NCBI GenBank assembly: GCA_007922305.1
Contig: ML677358.1
Location: forward strand, 13,785,156-13,849,155
Direction of reading: 5' to 3'
From: Dermatemys mawii
Taxonomy: Eukaryota; Chordata; Testudines; Dermatemydidae
DNA length: 64,000 nt
In this document: positions 22,394 through 34,535 of the stretch, one piece after another
How the letters are laid out: the number at the start of each line of letters is the position of its first letter
How positions within the stretch are numbered: position 1 is the stretch's first letter
Notes under the pieces: model-generated
Databases searched by the model: none
Told to the model about the DNA's origin: nothing
What the model saw: the letters and a program-made list of their open reading frames with translations, nothing else
Translations under genes and position numbers: made by a program

Positions 22394-25300
22394 CTGTGGG
22401 GTAAGAAAGAGGACAGAATATTTGTATTAGTTAAAGTTAATAGTGAATGTTAACTAAAAACTGCCAAATAAAATTAGCAAAAAAATTATAGAGAGTTGAA
22501 AATGCTGAATGGGGTCAATAATCATAGCTTATTATAATGAGCGAAGAATATTTTTTACTAGAATTCTTCACAACACTGCCTTAGGTTTGAGTCTTGCTTC
22601 TAAACCACTGGGAAATTACTGCCCAATGCCAGGAGCCCCTGGACTATGAAATATGATTGTGCAGTTGCTTTTGGGAGACCAGTCTCAGGTTATTTCTGGT
22701 GATAGAGAGCAAAATTTGCCTATCATCTAAATAATTAACAGGCAAGGCAGCTGTGAAGTCGGACCAGTTCCTGGAAGTGTCTCCCCAGCCTGGGAATACC
22801 ATGAGATGTTTGAAGGCCAACTGAAAGCAGCCATTTAATGAAGTTCCCTTTACCATTATTCCCTTCTTATTATTATAAAAATGGCCATAGTTGTCTGGAG
22901 CTGTTGTTTATCTTTTGTACGTGCATATGAACACAGCAACTAAGGCCTTAAATCAACCTGTCTGAACAGTGGGGGAGACAGAAGAGGAAGCAAGCAGCAG
23001 GGAACTTTCCTTGGAAGGGTTTCACTGACTGAGAAATGCTCTCTGAGAATTCCATTACAGAAGGCTTAGCATCTTTCACTTGCTTAGTTTACTACTTCTA
23101 CTCGTTCCTGCTTGCTTCATCTTCCAAGAGGAAAATGAAATCCCTACTTTCATGTTTATTTATTGTCCACTGATTGCATGGGCACTGTCAGTATTTGCTT
23201 TTACAGGGAGAAGTGGGGAGTAAAAAGCTTTTCTGCTTTTTCTCCTTTCTTGTATTTGTAATAGTGCGGCATTTCATGGAAATCACAACAGAGAGTCATG
23301 ACGTATCTGGCACATTGACCAACATAGGAGAAACTTTTCACCTGACATACTTTGCAGAATAGGCAGCAGTGAAGCAATTAGTCAAAAAATAGTGGCATGC
23401 ACACACAGGGGACAGGCCTAAACCAGGTAGCCTACAACAGAGTTAGAGGTTGCTTAGACTCCACGAAGTGCAGTGGGAAAGCCATGGAGGTTGAGAGGCG
23501 GCAGCAGGTACTAAAGTTCCATTGAGAGAGAAAGGGGCAAATTTTTGCCACCCCTCCTTCTCTATGCTTTTCATCTTCACTAGTCTTTTTCTCTCTTCCT
23601 CTTTTTTTAAAAACAGTGTTTTTAATATACTGACTAAGGTTTCAATTCTACCACTTTAGTTAGTCTTTAAGGTGCCACAGGACTCTTTGTCACTTCTGCA
23701 ATTCCAGACTAACATGGCTACCCCTCTGATTCAATTCTACCACTGTTGATGATAGTTCACATGACAATCATGCAGTCTTTGCCTGTGTCACTTAAATATT
23801 AGCCTGAAGAAATTCCCTGGATGCAATAGCTCCTTGTGAATAAAAAGAGTTGGATTGAAATTTAATGCAATACTTCCTGCTGCTTACTAAAAGAAAGAAT
23901 CACAACCAACAGAAAGACAACATGAGGAGCTGAAGGGGAAATGCCAGACATGTACCTGGTTCTGCTTCTATGAGTGTACATTGCTGGATGGTGTTACACT
24001 GAATGAGTTTTCTCTATCCTCTTCCTAATGCACGTGGCAGTGCCCAGAAATGCAGATATTCCTTTTCACAGACACACGTGCACGACTCCTAACAACTTCC
24101 CTCCCCCAGTTTTTCTGGCTATTTTTCACAGCAGCTAACTGTCTTAAGTATGGAGGCCGCCATCTCTAATTTTGCCAACTCCCTGATAACTAGCTGCAAT
24201 TCGATGATATCGACAAAATTAAAACTGTAAGCCTGGATTGGCTACTTAAAAGTCTTAAACTCATCTCCAGTCAAGCCTTTGGAATTTGCATCTGGAAGAC
24301 CAGGAGTGAAAGATTTACACATTTTACTGTAATCAGTGACAACTGGAATGAAGAAATTAGGGTCAAAGTTTCTGACCCAAATAATTCAGTATATTCCCCT
24401 TCCTGAACAAGATTTACCAAACTCTAGTGGTTTAACACATTTACTCTAGGGGCCACCCAGTGAAAAGCTTTCACTTTATTGAGAATGCTTCAGAGAGCAA
24501 TGAAGATGAGGGTTTTGTTTTAAGAACTTCGTCTTCTCTACAGCTCTCTCATCTCCTTTCTTTCTTACCCTTCCTCCCCCTCATCTTCATTTTGCTGCCT
24601 CAATCCATACTTCAGTCTTACTGAATTCTGTTTCCATCCTCTAAGAGCTGAAAAACACTGTTCTTCTCTTATCTCTGCATCAGAAGAGCAGACCCTATAT
24701 TTATAAAGGTGATCTTTTCCGATCTGTAGGAGAAACTGTATTTGAAATGTATCCAACTTTTAGTAACAGGATCAGCACAGTAATGGAACCTGAGCTAGTA
24801 TGAGACATTCAGAGATAAAGTGGGGAAATGGTGAAATTCAAAGATTAGGAAAATGTTAGGGCCTGGATTTTCAGTAACTAGCTCTGCATATATTTGAGCA
24901 CACCTAATTTCCATATGCAATACTGTGTAGCATGTGCAAATTGTTAGGCTACCCAGATTAATACACCTGCAAAGCTAGCAAGCATTTGCCTAGACACAAA
25001 TGTAGGAAGACCTACATACTGAAAAATCACAGCCTATCGTCATATTCTGACCAGACTTTGCATAGTGTAAATCTACCAAAATTAAGAAGGTACGGATGCT
25101 TTCACACACTAATTTTGGACTGCAGCTCTTTATTAAGGGATGGATTGACACCTCTGAAGACCGGAATGTTCTATCCAATGAACAGCTAATAAGTAAGAAG
25201 CAGTAGTACAAGCTTCCCATTACTGCTCTTGAGTCCCAAAATCCTCTGAAAGGAGCACCTCTAGTGATGTAACATTTATATCCTTTCTCCTCTGTGAAAA

Positions 25301-25728
25301 GGAGTTCCAACAGTGAAAATTCTGTGAGCTGAAATCTGAGAAACAGACTGAAGCTGCCAGAAAGACACCAGATTGTAACAACTACTGGTCCCCATCAGGC
25401 AGAGTCTGGCCTGGTGGGCTAAAGGTAAAAACATACTGTTTAAGTGTATCAGCTGATTAAATGCCAATTCAAAAACTATAGGGCCTAACAAGACTCATAC
25501 CCCACTCCTTTTTTTTGCAGTTCCCCTTTGTGGGGACCCATTTCAGGCAAATGTAGCTACATGTGCATTAACAATTTCTAGTAAAGATTTTTACATAGAA
25601 AGAAGACACTCACACTTTGAAAAACCTCATTTCTCCCATTCTTCCCCTCCTGCCACTTCTTCCCAGTGTTGCCTGTGATACAAGCATCAAACACAAATAT
25701 ATAGACGCATATCTAAATATTTACTTAC
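22394..25728 (-). other. RNF130 intron 8
   Basis: 3335 bases between exons 8 and 9. Apart from the PLE tail at 23656-23729, no repeat or exon was recognised. Confidence 0.8.
23656..23729 (+). mobile_element. 74-base Penelope-like tail with 15-base target duplication
   Basis: TTAGTTAGTCTTTAAGGTGCCACAGG, continuing to CTAACATGGCTACCCCTCTGA, is the terminal 74 bases of the PLE tail. Perfect duplications TTCAATTCTACCACT lie at 23641-23655 and 23730-23744. It is therefore a complete, very short insertion, 5'-truncated and ending at the element terminus. Confidence 0.92.
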
Positions 25729-25822
25729 TCATTAGCATTCAAGCTAGCTGTAGCTTTGATGATCATGTAGCAGAGTGTGAGGGCGCTGAGGAGGCCAAAA
25801 CTGGCAATAATAAACCATTCTT
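25729..25822 (-). CDS. RNF130: RNF130 exon 8: hydrophobic C-terminal segment
   Basis: This 94-base exon has two bases completing a Lys codon, 30 codons, then GA of a split Glu codon. The acceptor is TTTATCAACAG and the donor is GA|GTAAGT. It starts [16 protein letters not shown], continues to [10 protein letters not shown] and ends LNAN. The middle is hydrophobic enough to associate with membrane. If the donor is not used, the next codons are GAG TAA, so unspliced RNA would end the protein at NANE, four residues short of the spliced form. The acceptor and donor are both clear. Confidence 0.95.
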
Positions 25823-27850
25823 CTGTTGATAAAGGAAAGGGAGGAAATCACTCGTGGGAGAAGGCTTATGTCAAATCGATGTGAACATTTCCCTCAAACG
25901 CCACTGGCAGAAGGCTACAGGGTTCTAAGCCATGACTGGCACCAGGAAGTAAAGCAGAAGGAAGTTAGCCACAGAGTTACTGGTTGGAGAAGGCTAGCTA
26001 AGAAGAAGTGGAGAGAAAGTGTGGAAAAAAAGCCTGGCACAACAATATCTCCTGGCTGAGCCCCAGGGTTAGCAATAAAGAAGGAGCATTTAACAATGTA
26101 AAGTGAAATGCAAGACGAGGAAAAATGTAAATGTCAGGCTCTCCTCTCCTCCCAGTTAATATGGATATTGTCAGGGTTGGTTTGGAGAACCCAAAATGTG
26201 ACTTCATCTACATGTGTACATAGACACACAATTTATTTTTATAAGTATTTTTTAAAAGCAAATACTTAAGTGCTATTTTTATTTAAACAAAGTTAGTGCC
26301 AGTTGCCAAACACTAAACCACAACTCTAACAAATTTTCCACATAACGGATGTATGTGTTATTTGGAAAGGAAACAGATTTCAGTTTCAAATGATTATAAA
26401 AATGTACAAATGCTTTAAGATAAGAAATATCTTGACTATGACCTTTTTAAAAAAGTATTCAATATCAAAGGCATTATTAAACAGACACTATGCTCTCTTC
26501 CCTCCTGAGAAGTTCTGCATGTGCAAATAGGTTTAATTACAAATATTCTGGTTTACTGAGATGTATTTTAGGATGTGAATGAGCCACAGAAATGTGTGTT
26601 ACACATAAAGTTAAAACCTGAAAAGCTTTTTTACAGAAACTTTATTTTATAACCACTGTCAGAATGAACCAGTGTCTATATTTCTCTTTTCTTTACCATG
26701 GTGTTCCAACTTCTTTCTTCTGGATGGGAACACTCTGAACATTAAAAATTGTTACCAGGTTTAATCTGTGTTCGGGAGAGCTAAATAAGGGATGGATTAG
26801 TAATGACAGGTGCAGGACAAAGTGACTTGTTGGTTTTGTGAACGAACTAAATCTAGAGTTTGGATTTGCCCTTCTCAGGCCAGCACACTAATGGATATTG
26901 GTAAATTTGGAGGAAAGGTGGGAAAAGCAGAAAAAGGAAAGTTTTTTATCACAAGTTTACTTTGTTGAAGCATCATAAGAAATGTTCCATAGCGCATTGT
27001 ATTTAGAAGCTTTTTTTTTTTTTTTAGTAACTCTGCTTATTAACATAGGTAAGAATACAAGCAGTGTCCCCTGAGTTATGAGATTGAGTGAATAGGTACA
27101 AATGAAGAAAATATGGGAAAATCGACCGCCTCCAACATGGATTTGAGTTCTGTGATGCTGTCAGAAACCAACATTTATCCATACATCAAATCATTACCCT
27201 AAAACATTTAGAAAATGATGCAGTGCCATGCATACTGTATTCACAGGGTCTTTGTTTATACACTAGAAACCCCAGGTGGAATCTACTCAGTGGAATTTCC
27301 TCCCATTTTTCCTTTGAAGAGAGCCCTGCAAGTAGATTGCTTACACTGTCCTACATATTATATCACATCATAAAACATCCACATTCCACTGGGTTCAAAG
27401 ACCTTTGCATCAAACACAAAAATCATAAGTTATAAAGGCAGACATGACAAATACTAGGGCTAATCTCTGAGATCTCTGCTCCTGGGCCTTAGAGGTTCCA
27501 AATGCAACACACTAATTGAGAAAGCATTTAAGTACGATGATAATACCTATAACCAACTTAGTAACCATTAACTAGTTAAATAATAGTCTTGCAGTACATT
27601 TATTTTTTTCTTGAAGTTCATCTGATAATTGTATGCAGTTCTAAATGAATTTACCATTAATAATTAAACTGTTTGCAACAGTCCCTGAAGTTATCAGTTT
27701 CAATAAAATACGTTTCTTGCATAGAGAGAGGTCACCGGTGTCTCTATAGGGAAAGCTTTCACAGCTGCTCTGCTGTGCAGAACCACAGCAAAACAGACAC
27801 CACACAACAGGGAAACCATGAAACTATGATAAAAACCAAATAATGCTTAC
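25823..27850 (-). other. RNF130 intron 7
   Basis: 2028 bases. A T15 run lies near 27011. No repeat family recognised. Confidence 0.8.
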
Positions 27851-28055
27851 TTGTTACGGCAATGTTGATCTCCCCTGCTCTTGGAGTTATTTCTCCATCC
27901 TGTGGAAGTTGTGACATCCCAGAAGTACGTAGAGGCTCCAGGCTGAGTGAGTTGTCATTAGCAAAGTCACCAAGTGCTGATCGTCTATTGGCTGGCTGGC
28001 TTCTAGTGAGCCTTTCCATATCAAAAGCTACGTTATCTGTACATGGCACACTTGG
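27851..28055 (-). CDS. RNF130: RNF130 exon 7: region after the RING
   Basis: This 205-base exon has 68 codons plus one base. The acceptor is TGTTTTTCCAG and the donor is ACAA|GTAAGC. It starts [18 protein letters not shown] and ends [11 protein letters not shown]. This segment, with its ALGD and LEPLRTSG motifs, is distinctive for RNF130 and settles the family assignment. The final phase (one base of a codon) is what allows the two alternative continuations: exon 8 (giving Lys) or the candidate exon at 12860-12969 (giving Ser). Confidence 0.95.
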
Positions 28056-29144
28056 CTGGAAAAACATTATTTCCATATTAAAATGTTAATTATTTTATAC
28101 ACAGGCAGACTGCAAAAGTTTTTTTGTTTTTTTTTGTAAAAATAAAGACGACACTGAATGATGTACTGAAGCCTATCTCTATCATACAGAGACAAGGTGG
28201 GCGAGGTAATCTCTTTTATTTAACCAACTTCTGTAGATGAAAAGAAACGTTTGAGCTCTTTGAGTCACTGTGTGTAGTTCAAAAGCTTATGACTTTTACC
28301 TCACCCAGCTTGTTTCTCTAACATCTTGGGACCAACATGGCTACAACACCACTATCTATGATTGCAAGTTGGTCCTACACTTTCCAGTAGTAAGTTACAA
28401 GCATTTTGTTTAAAAAGCCTAAAAACCCTTCTATACATAGGTTCAGAAAATATAATTCAGGAGAGGGAGTTGAATATGATGGTGGCACAGAACCTATACA
28501 CAACAACAGTATATTCTTAACAGTGAAGAAATTTACTGCCGTGGGCCATATAAGCTGATTTCTTTGTACTCTACATCAATAGTGAGAGGTATTAGACAAG
28601 GCATGTCAAATTACAGTTTCCTCCTTTATCAACTCATGTATGTTCATTACAAAATTACCCACAATGTGTTATCTGCTGTTATTTCTAGAACATTTGTGCA
28701 GTTTGACACAACTAGGAACGTGGGCCTGATTTCTCCCTTGCTGTGCATGACCTGATAGCTATTATAGGCATGGCATAAGCTTTTCCTTCCCCTTTATATG
28801 GAGACAAACTGCCCAAGAATCACCACTGCCCTCAGAACTTCTCCCCACACAGGAAAATGGAAGAAAGATCTCCTCTGAGACCATCCTTGAATGTCTCTTT
28901 GTGAATCAGCTAGCAGCTGGTATTCGCAGAATGGATTCTCCAAGCACTCAACCTTGCTTGAGGTCCTCTGGCTGAAAAGACAGATCCAGGCCACACGCAA
29001 ACCACAGGAAAAGGGGAGCAATATGCTCATGCCAACCCATCATGTCACTGTGATGGATTTCTTATTATGAGCTATTTTGTATGAAGAAGTTACTTGAACT
29101 GGCTGTATCAGTTATGTAATAAAGGTGACAAATATGTAACTTAC
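28056..29144 (-). other. RNF130 intron 6
   Basis: 1089 bases. Holds the PLE-type tail at 28188-28362 and nothing else recognised. Confidence 0.8.
28188..28362 (+). mobile_element. Second-type Penelope-like tail with inverted arms
   Basis: AGAGACAAGGTGGGCGAGGT at the left is roughly the inverse of ACCTCACCCAGCTTGTTTCTCT, about 110 bases later. The end, TTGGGACCAACATGGCTACAACACC, matches in style the CATGGCTAC terminus of the other PLE tails but is a distinct family. Family assignment is by remembered turtle repeats. Confidence 0.55.
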
Positions 29145-29241
29145 TACAATTCCCAGAGCCTTCAAAATGTTCAGTTTACACATAGGACAGGTACAGTGTT
29201 CGCTAAGCCAAGGATCCACACAGGCTTTGTGGAAAACGTGC
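29145..29241 (-). CDS. RNF130: RNF130 exon 6: second half of RING-H2 domain
   Basis: This 97-base exon gives one base finishing the split Lys codon, then 32 codons. The acceptor is GTTTTCTAG and the donor is GTA|GTAAGT. It reads [12 protein letters not shown], then CTCPMC, then ILKALGIV. These supply ligands 4 and 5 (the two His of HVFH), 6 (Cys of KAC), and 7 and 8 (CPMC). The Pro-Trp pair of VDPWL is the usual E2-contact feature. With exon 5 it makes a complete RING-H2 with all eight ligands. KAC replaces the KSC remembered from mammals. Confidence 0.96.
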
Positions 29242-29539
29242 CTAGAAAACAATACATAGGGGCACACACAGTTTATAAACCTGCACAGAGTTTTTCATGG
29301 TGTACAGCATGAAAAGTCTCACACACAGATGAGATTTCAGAAATGAAACTTCCAATGAAAACTATTTAGAAGCTTGCAACACAAACTAAGAGAGACAAAG
29401 AAAAGATCATCATGGACCTAGCTGCAGAATTCATCTCTGTTAGTGTTCCGCGCTGTCTGGATCAAGGAAATCAAAAGTTCTGCTTTCCATTGCCATCAGT
29501 TAATAGTGATTCACTTAGGGAAAATAGGATTTAAAACCT

Positions 29540-29990
29540 TGGTTCTGCAGTTGGGCCTGCACAGGCAGACCTTGGCACCTGCTGAAGCCCCATGTGGTGG
29601 GGCGGCTGCCCCACCCCATGAGTGATTGGGCTAGGTCAGGTGAGAGAGGCTGAGTGGGCTGGCAGCCAATCAAAGGGCCTGAGAGGAGCCAATCAGGGCC
29701 CAAAAGAGCCAGCCAATCAGGGCCAGGCTGGGCCCTATATAAAGGCTGCCTAGCAAAACAGCGAGGAGTCTCTGCCTGACCTGTGAGGGAGAAGGACTGC
29801 CAAGCAGGGAGCAACGCAGGTCCGGATACCAGCAGGAAGCAGATGATGGATGGGACACCATCAGCAGAGGGCGCTCCAGGACTGTTAAGAGCTAATTCCC
29901 AGACTGAACAGCAGCAGAGCCTCTGTCCAGCAGCTGCTTGCACACAAGTTGCTGTTTTCCTCCTCTTCCTTCTCCCCCCAGGTCACTAAG
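29540..29990 (+). promoter_or_regulatory. Promoter-like or LTR-like block: three CCAAT boxes and TATA
   Basis: CCAAT occurs at 29666-29670, 29689-29693 and 29713-29717, the last two within AGCCAATCAGGGCC-type repeats, followed by TATATAAA at 29736-29743. The spacing (23, 24, then 19 bases) is that of a classical pol II core promoter, with a start expected near 29766-29772. The block is GC-rich within AT-rich intron sequence and faces opposite to RNF130. It resembles the U3-R part of a retroelement LTR known from turtles, but TG...CA ends and a target duplication were not found. A 142-codon minus frame here is not supported as a gene. Confidence 0.5.
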
Positions 29991-30589
29991 CTCCACCCAG
30001 GACTTATTCTCAATCAAGTGGCAAGAGCACAGTCCCATTAGAAGTAAAATTTGAACTAAAAATCAATTGCCATATTACAATTAAAAGCAAACCAAACCTA
30101 TTATGGATTAATTCTTTGCAGGCTTTTATAATTGGGAAGGAGAAACACTTAGAAGCTTTACCCTCCCATACATACCTACTGAGAACTGGAAAAACAGGTT
30201 AACCATCTTATCTAGTAAAAACAAATCTTCTAAAGATGAGAAAGCAAAATGGGCTTCTACTTGAACAGCATGTTAATTTGCATTAGACAAGAGACTTCTA
30301 TCGCCACCCACGTGGCTTGCAAAGACAAGCTTTCAGACAGATTGATTAATATAAAGGTAATTAGCATCGATTTTGATATAAACTTAACAGGAAAGGACTG
30401 TGCAAGGATAGTAACAACACACTCAGGCAAAGGAAGATGATTTGCCTTCCTTGACCTGTCATTTTACCTGTAGAACATTTTTGACAATGAGTAGTTGGGG
30501 AAGGAAATGGTATCAGTACATTCTCTACCTTAATTCAACACAGCCATGCACTAATATACTTAGTCTAACTGAAAAGTTATATTGGCATA

Positions 30590-30790
30590 ACTGTCAGTCA
30601 GGGGTGAAAAAAAACCAAACACACCCCTGACCAACAGTTACACCAACAAAATCTCCAGTGTAGATGTAGCTATGTTGATGGAAGAGAGCCTCCACTGATG
30701 TAGCTAACGTTGCTCAGGGAGGTGATGGTCCTATATGAGAAGAAAAACTCCTCTCAGTGTAGGCTGTATGGCTAGGTGGGCATAGCAGAC
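30590..30790. mobile_element. Inverted-repeat element fragment
   Basis: AGTCAGGGGTG (30596-30606) is mirrored by CACCCCTGACC (30623-30633). CCAGTGTAGATGTAGC and CTCAGTGTAGGCTGTATGG follow, relatives of the GTCTACACT ends at 10328 and 47116. Edges are unresolved. Confidence 0.5.
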
Positions 30791-31639
30791 TGAGAAACAG
30801 CTTTGTTCCGACATTCCTGAGAGAATGTAAAGTGCACCATCTATTCCAGGCTACAGAGCAACCCATAGCTCGCCATCTGAGCAGCTCAGAATCAGGGGGG
30901 TGCAAAGGCGCTGTATAGCTGCCTTTATTTCTCCCTTACCAGGTTGTGACTTCTATTCTGTGCCCCCTGAGATGCTGAGCATGGCATGTGTCCCCGAGTT
31001 CTAAAACCATAGTAATACTGCTCATTCTTCCTTCTCTACCACACGAGACATTAAAAGCAGAATAGAGGAGCCACTTCACCAGGAAGTTACCAAGTCTCCA
31101 GGTTGACTTCCTGGAGAACAGCTCCTGAAAAGGTTTGTTAGTGAAAATGGAAAGAGGTAGTGCATGTACAATAATAATTTTACATCCACAGGTATTAAGC
31201 TGGTGACAGTACGCAAGTGCATCCACGTAATTTTATTCTAATCAACAGTACTTGTTCAAACCAACTAAGGTGAGTGGCGATGTACAAGTGTAACTAAGAG
31301 TCTAATCTGCTCTGCAGAACCTTTACTACCAGTGATGATGCACAAGGAAAGATTTCAGCTTGACCTTAATAAACAAGGTTGAGTTTGCACAGGTGGCAGA
31401 TGGAAAAAACTTTATTGGCAATAGGAGTACATCTGATATCTGCTATTTTCCAAAATGTGAGATTATTGTGAACATGTCTTACTCTAAAAGCCAGCTTACA
31501 GTTTTAAAAAGAAATTTAAGAGACAAAAAGCAATAAATTGCCACCCTAAAGCAACACAACAACTTAATTTTATACACCACTGGATAGGAAGCCATTTAAC
31601 CATGAAGAGAAATATGGAACTTCAGTAAGCTGGGTGGTG

Positions 31640-32505
31640 GTGGTGGAGGAAGAGGTAGAGACACTAGAGGGTAAAGATAGGGTCCAGAGTGACCTACACA
31701 AATTGAAGGATTGGACCAAAAGAAATCGGATGAGATTCAACAAGGACAAGTGCAGAGTCCTGCACTTAGGAAGGAAGAATCTCAAGTACTGCTACAGGCT
31801 AGGGACCGACTAAGCAGCAGTTCTGCAGAAAAGGACCTGGGGATTACAATGGGTGAGAAACTGGATATGAGTCAATAGTGTGCCCTTGTTGCCAAGAAAG
31901 CTAACAGAATATTGGACTGCATTAGCAGAAATATTGCCAGCAGATCGAGGGAAGTGATTATTCCCCACTATTCAGCACTGGTGAGGCCACATCTGTAGTA
32001 TTCTGTCCAGTTTTGGGCCCCACACTACAGAAAGGATGTGGACAAATTGGACAGTGTGTCCTGTGGAGGACAATGAAAATGATTAGGGAGCTGGGGCACA
32101 TGAGTTACGAGGAGAGGCTGAGGGAACAGGGTTTGTTTAGTCTGCAGAAGAGAAGAGTGAGTGGGGATTTGATAGCAGCCTTCAACTACCTGACTAGGTG
32201 TTCCAAAGAGAGCACTGGGCTGTTCTCAGGGGTGGCAGATGACAGAACAAGGAGCAATGGTCTCAAGTTGCAGTGAGGGAGGTCTAGGTTGGATATTAGG
32301 AAATACTATTTCACAGGAGGGTGGTGAAGCACTGGAGTGGGTTACCTAGGGAGGTGGCGGAATCTCCATCCTTAGAGGCTTTTAAGGCCTGGCTTGACAA
32401 AGCCCTGGCTGGGATGATTTAGTTGAAGATTGGTCCTACTTTGAGCAGGAGGTTGGATTATATGACCTCCTTAGGTCTCTTCCAACCTCCTTATCTATGA
32501 TCATA
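31640..32505 (+). mobile_element. CR1 LINE, 3' end of decayed ORF2
   Basis: The plus strand gives [49 protein letters not shown], a LIAAFNYLT block and DRTRSNGLKLQ, the standard CR1 RT C-terminus, in shifting frames with stops. The 3' end TTCCAACCTCCTTATCTATG is the CR1 tail. It is inserted antisense to RNF130. Confidence 0.92.
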
Positions 32506-34535
32506 TTTTTACAGTCACTTTTGACATCAGAACTATACTCTCCTGAATTCATGGGCTGGTTTGGCATGGTGCAGCTATCTGGTACGGAGAGCTGTATTAA
32601 CCAAGCTACAGATGCACTGCTGAATACGCTGGATTGTTTAATCAAGAAAATGTAAGAATCTCCACTAACCAGCCTGCTGATGTCCCTACTTCACTCTAGA
32701 ATCTTTATTAAGGCAATGAATGTGGGACAAACATAAGTGTGAAAAATGGGATAGGTACTCTGCTCATCCTTCCTGAGCAACTATACAAAGAATCCTCCTT
32801 ACCCTCCCTTTTTCCTTATTTCTGCTGTCAATAGTTATTAACTTTTCATTTTTATCACTCATGAGAGCACAGAAAAGATTATTCAGCTGTCCTTTAAGGT
32901 AGAAGTGAGCTTGCAATCCCATGGTACATATAATTATGTTACTGCGTTGTGTTACACATTTTAATGCTTTTAGTCACTTCTATTTCTTTTTAAAATGCCG
33001 TAGTCTGGATTTTAGAGTGGGACATGCATTTACAACAATCTAATATTTTGTGAAACAGCAGACATCAAGACTCCACATAAGTATGAAAACAGCTTTAATA
33101 TGCTGTTATCAGCTAATCAGTGCTCAGTGCTATAAAACCACTCAGATCAAATCAGGCACCAAATGATATGGATTCCAATGTGTACCTAGTAAATATTATG
33201 AGATTATTTTAAAGAGATATTAACAGTCTGATAAGGTGTTCCTGTGCTTTTAAAACCTAACTACTTTTCTGATATTTTCATTCTTTACTATTGGTTCTTA
33301 AATCTCTTGAACTCTGGGAAACTTTTGTAAATTTTGGAAAACATTTATATCCCCCACAAAAAGTTTTAATTTTAATCAACAAATGGTTTTTTTCCTACTA
33401 TTTCTCCCTCCCCTAAGTATCTCACAGGCATTGATGAGGGCTCTTGATCTGTCCAGGTTTTTCTGTATTTCCAGGGGTTGAACAGCAGATGCAAACTGGT
33501 AAGACAATAATGCACCAGTATGAGTAATTTATAAAGTTGAGTTTGAAAGAGGAAGTCCTTGTATCCCACACCAGAGATCTTTTCCTCCCTTAAAATACAT
33601 GTGATTTGGTGCAATAAAGAGCATTTCAAAGAGCCAAACCTAAGCAGTTCTGAGGTGAATTAGAGCAGCTCCATTAGCTTACTATGGTCTCCTAGAAAGC
33701 TTACACCAGCAGGGGATAACAGGGTGCAGTGTGCTCCAGCCCCGTTCCTCCTCCTGTGCAGGGTGGCGCAGGAAAGGAGGCAGAGAAGTCAGCTCAGTGC
33801 CAACAAAGGACTCCCCCATGTTGGCAGAATTTCCAGAAAGTAACTTTTAATTAGGTTTTCCTTAGAATGCCTGAGCCAATCAGCCTCTGCATGTGGGTAT
33901 GTAAACAGTGACCGGATTCCGCTGTACAACGTGACTTCTTTGGGTGTCTACATAGCCCAAGCAGCAAGCCTTACACAGCCTCCATTGACAGATTCATGCT
34001 AGGGGGGCTCACGTTAGTGCTCTAAAAATAGCTATATAGACAGCATTTGAAGATGCAGTTCAGTTTGGAGATCAGGCTCTGAAGCACTAGGCTCCAGGCT
34101 GAGCTGCAACTTCAAGGACTATACTGTTGACCAGGCTGAGAGACTGGCTGCCACAGGCTCTATAGACACACCCTTTATGCATTCCAGAAGAGGGAAGTAC
34201 GCCTAAACATCTCCCACAAAATTGCCTCATTATAGGGAGATTCTTTGGCTGGTGTAATGGTTCCCTACCATTCCCTAGTAAAGGGAGCTTTGGTGGAATG
34301 CATGATACTCCCAACAATGTTGCTCCAGCATAACAATCCATAGATGGTTGGTACAAGCCATCTCAATTTATAGTAGCACCAGAATAAGGAAGGCACCGAT
34401 AGGCTAGTCATCTTTGTCACTCTCTCCATTCCTGAACCTCGTGCACAGGAAAATTAAGAAGCTGGCCCAAAAGGTATATGTACTGTATTTTATTGTATCA
34501 ATTTGGCATTCAACCTTGTAATATATATTTAAAAT

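Noticed and set aside
29515..29943. 142-codon minus frame in the promoter-like block
   Set aside because: GC-rich repeat reading with no domain; opposite to the CCAAT/TATA direction.
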